Part shown: positions 25,814-33,932 of the stretch, piece by piece | How positions within the stretch are numbered: position 1 is the stretch's first letter | How the letters are laid out: every line of letters starts with the position of its first letter | Source: DASZVB01 sp035545855 | Lineage (GTDB): Bacteria > Myxococcota_A > Polyangia > Polyangiales > Polyangiaceae | Length of the DNA stretch: 64,000 nt | NCBI GenBank assembly: GCA_035545855.1 | Contig: DASZXK010000192.1 | Span: 1-64,000 of the forward strand | Reading direction: 5' to 3' | Program-made: the position numbers and the translations under genes | The notes under the pieces: generated by a model | What the model saw: the letters and a program-made list of their open reading frames with translations, nothing else | Told to the model about the DNA's origin: nothing | Databases searched by the model: none

Positions 25814-26368
25814 ATGGCTCATTCCCTGCGGGTCGCCACGGTCGACGAAATGGACGTGATCGTCGCGATCGACGACGACGCGACGAGCCTCTACCGGGCG
25901 GCAGGGATCGTCATCGACCTTCCGCCGGACCATCCCTTCACGGTCGACGAGCGACGACGCTGGACCGCCGCCGCGGAACGCGGCCGTCTCGTCCTCGCCG
26001 TCGACGATCTGGGCGAGCCCGCGGGCTTCGCGGCGCTCGACTGGATCGACGGGGCCGCGTACCTGGATCAGCTCTCGGTGCGGCGCGACCGCATGCGCCG
26101 CGGACTCGGTCGAGCGCTCCTCCGCCATGCGGTCGCCTGGGCGGACGAGACCGGCTCCGCCGCCCTCTGGCTCACGACGTACGCCCACGTCGCGTGGAAC
26201 CGCCCGTTCTACGAGCGCGAGGGGTTCGTCGTGGTCCCGGAGCCGGAGTGCGGCCCCGAGCTCTTGCGTCACCTCCTGGCCCAGCACGAAGCGCTCCCCT
26301 TCCCGGAGCACCGGGTCGCGATGCGACGGACGCCGGAGCACCGGGTCGCGATGCGACGGACGCCGTAG
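25814..26368 (+). CDS. GNAT-family N-acetyltransferase ending in a tandem repeat
   Basis: 184 aa. GNAT fold with LDQLSVRRDRMRRGLGRALL (acetyl-CoA binding, R-x-x-G-x-G/A) and the final strand YEREGFVVV. The substrate is not evident. The last 21 codons are two copies of EHRVAMRRTP, encoded by the first two of three 30-bp tandem repeats; the family fold is complete before them. A single-base difference turns the next GAG codon into TAG, so the repeat itself supplies the stop. Converges on pgm 38 bp downstream. Confidence 0.85.
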   Translation: MAHSLRVATVDEMDVIVAIDDDATSLYRAAGIVIDLPPDHPFTVDERRRWTAAAERGRLVLAVDDLGEPAGFAALDWIDGAAYLDQLSVRRDRMRRGLGRALLRHAVAWADETGSAALWLTTYAHVAWNRPFYEREGFVVVPEPECGPELLRHLLAQHEALPFPEHRVAMRRTPEHRVAMRRTP

Positions 26369-26400
26369 CACCGGGTCGCGATGCGACGGACGCCGTAGCA
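26311..26400. repeat. Three tandem copies of a 30-bp unit
   Basis: Units lie at 26311-26340, 26341-26370 and 26371-26400. The first two differ by one base at position 26 (GAG becomes TAG); the third matches the second. Each contains the inverted repeat GTCGC-GAT-GCGAC (for example 26315-26327), able to form a 5-bp stem with a 3-nt loop. The array sits exactly at the convergent junction of the GNAT and pgm genes and could serve as a bidirectional terminator or mRNA stabiliser, like REP elements. Confidence 0.85.
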
Positions 26401-26406
26401 GCGGCG

Positions 26407-28128
26407 TCAGAAACCTATCGCGCCGACGACTTCCTTCGCCATGGCGCGCGCCCTCTCGAAGAGCGCTTCTTCCACCTTCGACACTGCCGTTCCTTCCGGG
26501 ACGTCCCCGCGGAGGTCGACGTAGACCTTGAGCTTGGGCTCCGTGCCGCTCGGGCGGAGCAGCGCGCGCCCCGCATCGCCCAGATCCAGGACGATGAGCG
26601 GCGTCTCGCCGAGCCAGGGCGGACGCGCGTCGCCGCCGCTCCGGAAGTCCGTCACGGACTTCACCGGGACGCCCCCCACGGCGGTCGGGGGATTCCTCGC
26701 GGCGCGATCGACGGCCGCGGCGATCTCCTTGGCGCCCTGGACGCCCTCGCGCGTGACCGTGCTCTGGGCGCTGACCCAGACCCCGTGCGTGCGATAGAGC
26801 GCTTCGAGTCGTTCGAGGACGGTCGTCTCCTTCGCGCGGGCCTCGGCCGCGAGCTCGGCGAACACGACGGCCGCGCTGATGCCGTCCTTGTCCCGAACGA
26901 GGCGACCGACCGAAAATCCGATCGCCTCCTCGAAGCCGAACGCGAAGCGGACGGAGGACGTCTCTTCGAGGCGCATGGCGGCGTTCCAGACCCACTTGAA
27001 GCCGGTGAGCGTCTGCTCGAACCGCGCGCCGTGGCTCGCCGCGACGGCCGCCGTCATCGGCGAGGAGACGATGCTCTGGAGCACGATCGGCTGGGGCGCC
27101 TTCGCCGCACGGGCGAGCATGAAATCGGCGAGGAGCACGCCGATCTGGTTCCCGGTGAGCGGGAGGTAGCGCCCGGCAGGCGTCCGCACGGCGACCGCGA
27201 GGCGATCGGCGTCGGGGTCGTTCGCGAGGACGAGGTCCGCGTCTTTCTCCTTGGCGAGAGCCAGGGCGAGCGCCAGCGTCTTCGGGTCTTCCGGGTTCGG
27301 GAAGCGGACGGTCGGGAAATGGCCGTCGGGCTCGGCCTGCTCCGCGACGACGACGACGTCCGAGAACCCCGCGGCGGCGAGCGCACGGAGCGCGATGCGG
27401 CCGCCCACGCCGTGAAGCGGCGTGTAGGCGATGCGGAGCGAGCGGTCTCCGTCCGTGTGCGGGCGGACGGCCTCGACGTCCGCGAGATACCGATCGACGA
27501 GCGTCGCCGGCACGGGACTCACGAGGTCCGTCGTCTGCCCGAGCGAGAACGGGAGGGTCGGGATCTCCTTCGCCGGAGGAAGCTTCAGGATCCGGGCCTC
27601 GACGTCCTCGTCCGCAGGCGGGATGATCTGCGCGCCGTTCTCGGCGTAGAGCTTGTATCCGTTGTACTCGCCCGGGTTGTGGCTGGCGGTGATGACGATG
27701 CAGGCGGAGGCCTGGAGCTGAAGGATCCCGTAGGCCGCAACCGGGGTCGGCACGGGCTCCGGGAAGTAGCGCACGGGGATGCGCGCCGCCGCGAGAACGC
27801 CGATGGTCGCTTCCGCGAGGCTCCGGCTCGACAGGCGGCCGTCGAAGCCGACGATCACCGGCCGCGTCTTCGCATCGCGCACGTGGACCGCGAGATGTTC
27901 GGCGACGGCGCGGGTCGCTCGGATCACGACGGCGCGGTTCATCCGCGACGGCCCGGCGCCGACGAGTCCCCGGAGCCCGGCGGTCCCGAACGTGAGCGGC
28001 GCGGCGAACCGTTCCCGGAGAGCGGCTTCGTCGCCGCCGTCGACGAGCGCGGCGAGCTCGCGCCGCGTCTCGGGGTCGGGATCTCCGTCGAGCCAGGCGC
28101 GAGCAGTCTCGATGAGCGTCGAATCCAT
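26407..28128 (-). CDS. Phospho-sugar mutase (phosphoglucomutase/phosphomannomutase, PGM2-like)
   Basis: 573 aa from ATG 28128, whose A is shared with the stop of accC (TGATG). Alpha-D-phosphohexomutase fold with FGTAGLRG near residue 47, active-site phosphoserine at Ser149 (TASHNPGEYNG), metal loop DPDADR (304-309), sugar-binding FEEAIG and the C-terminal LRPSGTEPK phosphate site. Length matches the PGM2/PgcA type rather than the shorter ManB type. It interconverts glucose-1-P and glucose-6-P (or ribose-5-P or mannose forms) to feed glycan and storage-polymer synthesis. Downstream end of a mazG-rlmN-accC-pgm run. Confidence 0.93.
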   Translation of the reverse strand: MDSTLIETARAWLDGDPDPETRRELAALVDGGDEAALRERFAAPLTFGTAGLRGLVGAGPSRMNRAVVIRATRAVAEHLAVHVRDAKTRPVIVGFDGRLSSRSLAEATIGVLAAARIPVRYFPEPVPTPVAAYGILQLQASACIVITASHNPGEYNGYKLYAENGAQIIPPADEDVEARILKLPPAKEIPTLPFSLGQTTDLVSPVPATLVDRYLADVEAVRPHTDGDRSLRIAYTPLHGVGGRIALRALAAAGFSDVVVVAEQAEPDGHFPTVRFPNPEDPKTLALALALAKEKDADLVLANDPDADRLAVAVRTPAGRYLPLTGNQIGVLLADFMLARAAKAPQPIVLQSIVSSPMTAAVAASHGARFEQTLTGFKWVWNAAMRLEETSSVRFAFGFEEAIGFSVGRLVRDKDGISAAVVFAELAAEARAKETTVLERLEALYRTHGVWVSAQSTVTREGVQGAKEIAAAVDRAARNPPTAVGGVPVKSVTDFRSGGDARPPWLGETPLIVLDLGDAGRALLRPSGTEPKLKVYVDLRGDVPEGTAVSKVEEALFERARAMAKEVVGAIGF

Positions 28129-29519
28129 CAGGCCCCCTTTGCGACCGCCTCGGCGAGGGCGGTGTCGTACGTGCCCGAGGCGAACCGGGCGTCTTCGAGC
28201 AATTTCCGGAGGAAATCGAGGTTCGTCGCGCGAGGGCCCTTCGGCCCCGCGAGGCGGAGCTCCGTCTTCGCGAGCGCCGCATCGAGTCTCAGGATGGCTT
28301 CTCGGCGGGTCTCGCCGTGGGCGATGACCTTCGCGATCATCGGGTCGTAGAAGGGAGTCACCTCTCCTCCCTCCTCGATGCCCGCGTCCACGCGTACGCC
28401 GGGGAGCCCCTCGGGCCAGGCGAGCCGCTCGACGCGACCCGGCTGGGGCACGAAGCCCTTCGCCGGATCTTCCGCGTAGACGCGCGCTTCGATCGCATGG
28501 CCTTCGGGACGTGCCGCGAGGACGGCCGCCGGAAGCGCTTCCCCGGCCGCGATGCGGAGCTGGAGCTCCACGAGATCGAGGCCCGTCACCGCTTCGGTCA
28601 CGGGGTGCTCCACCTGGAGGCGGGCGTTCACCTCGAGGAAGTAGAGGTCCCCGGAGGAGTTCGCGACGAACTCCACGGTGCCCGCGCCCTCGTAGTGCGC
28701 GGCTTCCACGACGCGAAGCGCGTCCGCGTGGAGCTTTTCCCGGCGACGAGCGCCCTCCGCACCCGCGAAGAACGACGCCGGCGAGGGCGACTCCTCGATG
28801 ATCTTCTGGTGCCGGCGCTGGACGCTGCACTCGCGCTCGCCGAGGGCGACGCCGCTTCCGTGTCGGTCGCGAAACACCTGGACCTCGATGTGGCGAGGGC
28901 CCGCGAGGTACCGCTCGACGTAGACGCGCGGGTCCGAAAATGCCGCGTTTCCGCGATCGGAGCAGGCGCGGGCCGCGCGGGCGAGATCGGACGGATCGCG
29001 GACGATCTGCATACCGATGCCGCCGCCGCCGCCTGCGGCTTTCACGAGCACCGGAAACCCGACGCGCCCGGCGACCGCGCGGAGCGTGGCCTCGTCCGAA
29101 GGATCCACCACGCCGTCCGAACCCGGAGGCGGCTCGACGCCGACCGAGCGCGCGACGCTCCTCGCCTTGATCTTGTCGCCGAAGGCGTCCAGCGCGGCCA
29201 CCGGGGGCCCGATGAACGTCATCCCGGCTTCGGCGACCTGCGTGGCAAAACCGGCGTTCTCGCTCAGGAGGCCGTAGCCCGGATGGATCGCCTCCGCCCC
29301 GTGCTCCTTCGCCGCGGCGACGATGGCCCGCGCGTTCAGGTAGCTCTCCTTCACCTGCGGCGGACCGATGCGGACGGCGTGATCGGCCGCGCGAACGTGC
29401 GGCGTCTTCTCGTCGGCGTCCGAGTACACGGCGACCGTGCGGATCCCGAGGCGCTTGCAGGTCCGGATCACGCGGAGGGCAATCTCCCCGCGATTGGCGA
29501 TCAAGACGGTTCGGAACAT
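28128..29519 (-). CDS. Biotin carboxylase subunit (AccC-type), no BCCP domain
   Basis: 463 aa. N-terminal FRTVLIANRGEIALRV, ATP-grasp glycine-rich loop AAGGGGGIGMQ, biotin-carboxylation motif RECSVQRRHQKIIEE and NARLQVEHPVTE. It carboxylates biotin on a carrier protein with ATP and bicarbonate. No carrier domain, carboxyltransferase or biotin ligase is encoded nearby, so its partners lie elsewhere. It may be AccC of acetyl-CoA carboxylase or the alpha subunit of an acyl-CoA carboxylase. The start ATG lies 19 bp inside the rlmN gene, an unusually long same-strand overlap. Confidence 0.9.
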   Translation of the reverse strand: MFRTVLIANRGEIALRVIRTCKRLGIRTVAVYSDADEKTPHVRAADHAVRIGPPQVKESYLNARAIVAAAKEHGAEAIHPGYGLLSENAGFATQVAEAGMTFIGPPVAALDAFGDKIKARSVARSVGVEPPPGSDGVVDPSDEATLRAVAGRVGFPVLVKAAGGGGGIGMQIVRDPSDLARAARACSDRGNAAFSDPRVYVERYLAGPRHIEVQVFRDRHGSGVALGERECSVQRRHQKIIEESPSPASFFAGAEGARRREKLHADALRVVEAAHYEGAGTVEFVANSSGDLYFLEVNARLQVEHPVTEAVTGLDLVELQLRIAAGEALPAAVLAARPEGHAIEARVYAEDPAKGFVPQPGRVERLAWPEGLPGVRVDAGIEEGGEVTPFYDPMIAKVIAHGETRREAILRLDAALAKTELRLAGPKGPRATNLDFLRKLLEDARFASGTYDTALAEAVAKGA

Positions 29520-30628
29520 TCCTGGGCCTTCCTGAGGAGCTTTTCCTTGAGCACGAGCTGTCCGCACGCCGCGTCGACGTCGTCGCCGCGCTGCTTCCGG
29601 ACGAACGCCGAGAGCCCCTCCAGAGCGAGTGTCTCGCGGAACGCTTCCACGCGCCCCGGGGACGGCGCGCCCAGAGAGGACGCCGTGATCGAGTTCATCG
29701 GGATGAGGTTCACCTTCACCTTGAGGCCGCGGAGCACCCGAGCGAGCTCGCGCGCGTGCGCGACGTCGTCGTTCAGGCCCGCGAGGAGCGTGTACTCGAT
29801 CGTGATGCGACGGCGCTTCGGGAGCGGGTACGCTCGGAGCGCGCCGAGGACGTCCGCGACGGAGAAGCGCGCGTTCATCGGCATGATGCGGCCCCGGATC
29901 GCGTCGTTCGGCGCGTGGAGGGAGAGCGCGAGCCCGACCTTGCCGCCGAAGTCCTCGCCGAGCTTCCGGATGCCGGGGACGAGGCCGACGGTGCTCACCG
30001 TGATGCGGCGCGGGCTCATCCCGAGGCCCTCTTCGTGGGTGAGGATGCGGATGGCGCGCGCGGTCTCGTCGTAGTGGTGGAGCGGCTCGCCCATGCCCAT
30101 GAAGACGAGGTTCCGGAGGCGCTCGCCGGGCTTCAGGTGGCGGCGCGCGGCGAGCACCTGCGCGACGACCTCTTCCGCGCCGAGCCCTCGCTCGAGCCCG
30201 GCCTGGCCGCTCGCGCAGAAGACGCAGCCCATCGCACAGCCGATCTGCGTCGAGATGCAGAGCGTGACGCGCCCGTCCCAGGGCCCGTCGGGGTCGTCCG
30301 GGTCGTCGTCGGGGTCGTCCGACATGGGGATCACGACGCACTCGACGCGCCCGCCCCGCGCGAGGTCGCACACGAGCTTCCGGGTGCCGTCCCGCGCGGC
30401 GCGCACTTCGCTCACCGTGAGCGGAAAGTCGAGCCCCTCCTCCGCGAGGCGCTCCCGAAAGGCGAGCGGAAGGTCCGTCATCTTCCGGGCGTCGTTCTCG
30501 TCCCTTCCGTGGAGCCACTTGAACACCTGCCGGCCACGAAACGGCTTCTCGCCGAGCTCCGCCGCGCGCGCCTGCCATTCGTCCGGGAGGCGCCCGTACG
30601 GGGAACGCTCCTCTCCGCGCGCGCTCAC
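29501..30628 (-). CDS. rlmN: RlmN, radical SAM 23S rRNA/tRNA adenine C2-methyltransferase
   Basis: 375 aa from a GTG at 30628 (GTGA overlap with mazG stop). Radical-SAM cluster CAMGCVFC (Cys131, 135, 138), then FMGMGEPLHHY and HAPNDAIRGRIMPMN. The methyl-carrying C-terminal Cys is Cys355 (DAACGQL). It methylates A2503 of 23S rRNA and A37 of some tRNAs. An Asp-rich insertion (about residues 103-117) sits just before the CxxxCxxC region, where other family members have a short loop. Encoded downstream of mazG. Confidence 0.93.
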   Translation of the reverse strand: MSARGEERSPYGRLPDEWQARAAELGEKPFRGRQVFKWLHGRDENDARKMTDLPLAFRERLAEEGLDFPLTVSEVRAARDGTRKLVCDLARGGRVECVVIPMSDDPDDDPDDPDGPWDGRVTLCISTQIGCAMGCVFCASGQAGLERGLGAEEVVAQVLAARRHLKPGERLRNLVFMGMGEPLHHYDETARAIRILTHEEGLGMSPRRITVSTVGLVPGIRKLGEDFGGKVGLALSLHAPNDAIRGRIMPMNARFSVADVLGALRAYPLPKRRRITIEYTLLAGLNDDVAHARELARVLRGLKVKVNLIPMNSITASSLGAPSPGRVEAFRETLALEGLSAFVRKQRGDDVDAACGQLVLKEKLLRKAQECSEPS

Positions 30629-31470
30629 GACTCCCTCGCCTTCGCTTCGTTCCAGAAGCCGTCCATCTGTTCGAGGGAGATGCCTCGCGTCGGCTTCCCC
30701 TTCGCGTCCCGGGGCCAGTCTCCGTGGACCGACTTCACTCGGCTCTCGACGTGATCGAACCGGGACGCGAAGCGGTCCGCCGTCTTCCGGAGCGCCTCTT
30801 CGGGCGAGACGCCGTGGTGCCGCGCGAGGTTCACGATCGAAAACAGGAGGTCGCCGAGCTCCGCCTCGATGCGCGAAGGTCGTCCTCCGCGGATCGCCGC
30901 GTCGAGCTCGGCGAGCTCCTCCGCGACCTTCTCGCGAGATCCGGACGAGTCCGGCCAGTCGAAGCCGACGCGACTCACCTTCTCGCTCATCTTCGTGGCG
31001 CGAAGGAGCGCCGGCAGCGCTCGCGGGATGCCGGCGAGGAGCGGGCGGTTCGCCTTTTCCCGCTCCTTGATCCGGGCCCAGTTTTCCAGGACCTCTTCCG
31101 AACCGGAGACGACCTGATCACCGAACACGTGCGGGTGCCGGCGAACGAGCTTCTCGCAGATGAGCCGGATGGCGTCGTCGGGGCCGAAGGTCTTCTCCTT
31201 CCGCCCGAGCTCCGACAGAAACGCGATTTGCAGGGCGAGGTCGCCGAGCTCCTCCGACAGGTCCTCGGGCGATCCGCCGTCGATCGCGTCGATGACCTCG
31301 CAGGCCTCCTCGAGCACGTACTCCCTCAGGGACTCCCTCGTCTGTTCGCGATCCCAGGGGCAGCCGTCGGGAGCGAGGAGCCGCTGCATGAGCTCGACCA
31401 GCGCGACGAAGGTCTGGCCGCGCTGCTCCTCCAGTGGCAGGCGTTTCGGAACCGAAAAAGGACGCGGCAT
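30625..31470 (-). CDS. mazG: MazG nucleoside triphosphate pyrophosphohydrolase
   Basis: 281 aa from ATG 31470. Two tandem MazG domains are visible. The first carries LLAPDGCPWDREQTRESLREY, EEACEVIDAI and EELGDLALQI, and the second VAEELAELDAAI and EAELGDLLFSIVN. The EExxE and ExxD residues bind Mg and nucleoside triphosphate. It hydrolyses NTP/dNTP to monophosphates and limits mutagenic or alarmone-linked nucleotides. First gene of the leftward mazG-rlmN-accC-pgm cluster, divergent from the crotonase-like gene 103 bp away. Confidence 0.93.
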   Translation of the reverse strand: MPRPFSVPKRLPLEEQRGQTFVALVELMQRLLAPDGCPWDREQTRESLREYVLEEACEVIDAIDGGSPEDLSEELGDLALQIAFLSELGRKEKTFGPDDAIRLICEKLVRRHPHVFGDQVVSGSEEVLENWARIKEREKANRPLLAGIPRALPALLRATKMSEKVSRVGFDWPDSSGSREKVAEELAELDAAIRGGRPSRIEAELGDLLFSIVNLARHHGVSPEEALRKTADRFASRFDHVESRVKSVHGDWPRDAKGKPTRGISLEQMDGFWNEAKARES

Positions 31471-31573
31471 CGGCTTTCGCGGAGCGACGCTAGCACGGGG
31501 TCTCGCCCCCGGCATGCCGGGCGCCGCCCGACGAGCGCGCACGGAGTCGGGGAAATCCCGTACCATTCGGGGC

Positions 31574-32356
31574 ATGACCGCACCGGTGCTCGTCGTCGAG
31601 GAGGAAGGCCCCGTGGCCGTCCTGACCCTGAACCGTCCGTCCACCAAGAACGCGCTGAACCCCGAGCTCGTGACGGCCCTTCGCGAGACGATCCCGGCAG
31701 TCGCGCGGAAGGAGTCGCTCCGCGCGGTCGTGCTCACCGGCGCCGGTGGAGCGTTCTGCTCCGGGGCGGATCTGAAGTCCGGCATGACGGGAGGAGACGA
31801 TGCGCCCGTCGGCGCGCGGCTCGAGCAACTCCACGAGGTGCTCCGCGCGATCGTGCACGCGCCGAAGCCGTTCGTCGCCGCCGTCGACGGCGCGGCCGTC
31901 GGATTCGGCTGCGACCTCGCGCTCGCGTGCGATCTCCGCGTGCTCTCCACGCGCGCCTATCTGCAGGAGATCTTCGTGAAGATCGGACTCATGCCGGACG
32001 GCGGCGGAACGTTCTGGGTCCCGCGGCTCGTCGGGCTCGGCCGCGCGATGGAGTACCTGATGCTCGGGACGCGCATCGACGCCGTGCTCGCGCGCGAGGT
32101 CGGCCTCGCGAACCGGACGGCGCCGCCCGAGGAGACCCTCGACGAGGCGCGGTCTCTCGCGCAGGCGCTCGCGAAGGGCCCGCCGCTCGCGCTCGAGCGC
32201 ATCAAGCGCGCGGTGCGCGAGAGCTTCTCCGGAACCATCGACGAGGCGCTCGACCGGGAGAAGAAGAGCCAGCTCGAGCTCCTCCAGAGCTCGGACCTGA
32301 TGGAAGGGGTGATGGCCTGGGCGCAACGGCGCGACCCCCATTTTCAGGGGAAATGA
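31574..32356 (+). CDS. Enoyl-CoA hydratase/isomerase (crotonase) family protein
   Basis: 260 aa. The oxyanion-hole segments are LTGAGGAFCSGADL and VDGAAVGFGCDLALACD. The loop FVKIGLMPDGGGTFWVPRL has Asp at the catalytic position (PDGGG), as in PaaG/isomerase-like members, rather than the hydratase Glu. The C-terminal helix carries LALERIKRAVRES. Likely works on an acyl-CoA in fatty-acid or aromatic degradation. No other fatty-acid gene stands beside it, so the exact reaction is unknown. Confidence 0.88.
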   Translation: MTAPVLVVEEEGPVAVLTLNRPSTKNALNPELVTALRETIPAVARKESLRAVVLTGAGGAFCSGADLKSGMTGGDDAPVGARLEQLHEVLRAIVHAPKPFVAAVDGAAVGFGCDLALACDLRVLSTRAYLQEIFVKIGLMPDGGGTFWVPRLVGLGRAMEYLMLGTRIDAVLAREVGLANRTAPPEETLDEARSLAQALAKGPPLALERIKRAVRESFSGTIDEALDREKKSQLELLQSSDLMEGVMAWAQRRDPHFQGK

Positions 32357-32396
32357 CGCGGGGTTCCGCGACCCTGCCCGACCGAAGCCGCTTTAC

Positions 32397-32410
32397 GTAC
32401 CGACCGGTAC
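32397..32410. promoter_or_regulatory. TetR-like operator
   Basis: GTACCG-AC-CGGTAC is a perfect inverted repeat of two 6-bp arms around a 2-bp centre, with A/T again mirrored 2 bp outside. TetR/AcrR repressors typically use this kind of ACCGnnCGGT operator. It lies 17 bp before the lipoprotein start at 32428, where CATACT (32415-32420) could be a -10, so a bound protein would block the promoter. No TetR gene is present in the window. Confidence 0.5.
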
Positions 32411-32427
32411 ATCGCATACTCCGCCCC

Positions 32428-32937
32428 ATGCGCTTCTTCCGCCTCGCCGCGTCGCTGGTTCTCGTCGGATCGGCCGCCGCGGTTGCTTGCTCGAGCGATT
32501 CCAACGAAAAGACCACCGGCAGCCAGCACCCGGGGGACTCCGGCGCGGGCGGCGGCGACAACGGCGGAGCGTCTTCGGGCGGCAAGGGCGGAGGAAGCTC
32601 CACGGGCGGCAAGAGCAGCTCCGGTGGAGCTCAGGGCTCCGGCGGCTCCGCGGACGCGGGCCCGAAGACGTGCCCCCCGGACGCCGGCCCCGACAAGTGC
32701 CGCCCCTGCCTCACGGACCACTGCAACGACGACTACACGGCGTGCACCGGAGAAGCGACGTGCAGCGACAAGTTCGACGCGTACCAGGATTGCGTCCACT
32801 GCGCGGCCGGCGAGGCGAACCAGATCTCCGAGTGTTTCTCGTCGTTCGCCGGGGACACCGCCGCGCAGCACGCGAAGCTCACGACCTGCATCTACAACAG
32901 CTGCAGCATCGAGTGCGGCGGCCCCATCCCGCTCTGA
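32428..32937 (+). CDS. Small Cys-rich lipoprotein
   Basis: 169 aa. Signal with lipobox GSAAAVACSSD (lipid on Cys21). A Ser/Gly-rich linker (residues 30-75) is followed by an eighty-residue domain with twelve cysteines (CPPDAGPDKCRPCLTDHCND, ECFSSF, CIYNSCSIECGG). This is the common layout of myxobacterial surface lipoproteins whose disulphide-rich domain faces outward. Function unknown. Converges on cysK, with 4 bp between stops. Confidence 0.75.
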   Translation: MRFFRLAASLVLVGSAAAVACSSDSNEKTTGSQHPGDSGAGGGDNGGASSGGKGGGSSTGGKSSSGGAQGSGGSADAGPKTCPPDAGPDKCRPCLTDHCNDDYTACTGEATCSDKFDAYQDCVHCAAGEANQISECFSSFAGDTAAQHAKLTTCIYNSCSIECGGPIPL

Positions 32938-32941
32938 CGGC

Positions 32942-33895
32942 TCAGAAGAGGTAGCGCTCGCCGGAGTCGCAGAGGATCGTCACGACCTTCCCGCCGGGGA
33001 AACGCTTCGCCACTTCCGTCGCGGCGTGGACGTTCGCGCCCGAGGACGGCCCGACCAGGAGCCCCTCTTCGCGGGCGAGACGCCGCGCCATGCGCTCGGC
33101 GGCGACGTCGGTGACGGTCATCACCTCGTCGATCACGGAACGATCCAGGATCTTCGGGACGAAGCCCGCGCCGAGGCCCTGGATGCCGTGCATGCCCGGC
33201 GGTTTGCCGGAGAGGACGGCGCTCTGGGCCGGCTCGACGGCCACGACGAGCGCGGCCCTTCCGAGCTTCGCGCGGAGCGCGCGACCGACGCCCGTGATCG
33301 TGCCCCCGGTCCCGACGCCGGCCACGAACGCGTCCAGGCTTCCGCCGATCTGCTCCAGGATCTCCGGCGCCGTCCCGTGCTCGTGGCTCTCGGGGTTCGC
33401 CGGGTTTTCGAACTGGCTCGGCATGAAGGACCCGGGCGTCCCGGCGACGAGCTCTCTCGCGCGCTTCACGGCGCCCGTCATCCCCTCCGACGCGGGCGTG
33501 AGCACGATCTCGGCGCCGTAGGCCCGGAGGATGTACCGCCGCTCGACGCTCATGTCCTCGGGCATGACGAGCGTGCACTTGATGCCGCGGAGCGCGGCGA
33601 TCATCGCGAGGCTGATCCCGGTGTTGCCGCTCGTGGCCTCGACGATGGTCGCCCCGGGCGCGAGCGCGCCGCTCTTCTCGGCGGCTAGCACCATCGCGAG
33701 CGCGGGCCGATCCTTGACGCTGCCGCCGGGGTTCTTGAACTCGGCCTTCGCGTGGACGATGGCGCCACCTTCGGGAGAGATCCGCGCGAGGCGGACGAGC
33801 GGCGTTCGCCCGACGAGGGCGAGCGCGCCCTCCATCCCCTTCGCTGCCCCGCTGGTTTCGGTCTCTCCCTCTCGGCTCCGGCGGCTCGACGGCAT
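32942..33895 (-). CDS. cysK: Cysteine synthase / PLP-dependent beta-replacing enzyme
   Basis: 317 aa from ATG 33895. A second ATG at 33835 would begin at MEGALALVGRTPLVRLA, closer to known family starts, so the first 20 residues are doubtful. PLP lysine in KNPGGSVKDRPA, substrate loop TSGNTGISLAM, phosphate loop GTGGTITGVGR and C-terminal GPSSGANVHAA. Makes cysteine from O-acetylserine (or a related substrate) and sulphide. Last in the leftward C2-PDZ lipoprotein / ygfZ / cysK run, with 37 bp to ygfZ. Confidence 0.9.
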   Translation of the reverse strand: MPSSRRSREGETETSGAAKGMEGALALVGRTPLVRLARISPEGGAIVHAKAEFKNPGGSVKDRPALAMVLAAEKSGALAPGATIVEATSGNTGISLAMIAALRGIKCTLVMPEDMSVERRYILRAYGAEIVLTPASEGMTGAVKRARELVAGTPGSFMPSQFENPANPESHEHGTAPEILEQIGGSLDAFVAGVGTGGTITGVGRALRAKLGRAALVVAVEPAQSAVLSGKPPGMHGIQGLGAGFVPKILDRSVIDEVMTVTDVAAERMARRLAREEGLLVGPSSGANVHAATEVAKRFPGGKVVTILCDSGERYLF

Positions 33896-33932
33896 GGACG
33901 CCGGCAGGATACCCCGCCGGCCCGCACTCGGC

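Noticed and set aside
26311..26400. 30-bp repeats as a possible CRISPR array
   Set aside because: The units are directly adjacent without spacers and there is no cas gene.
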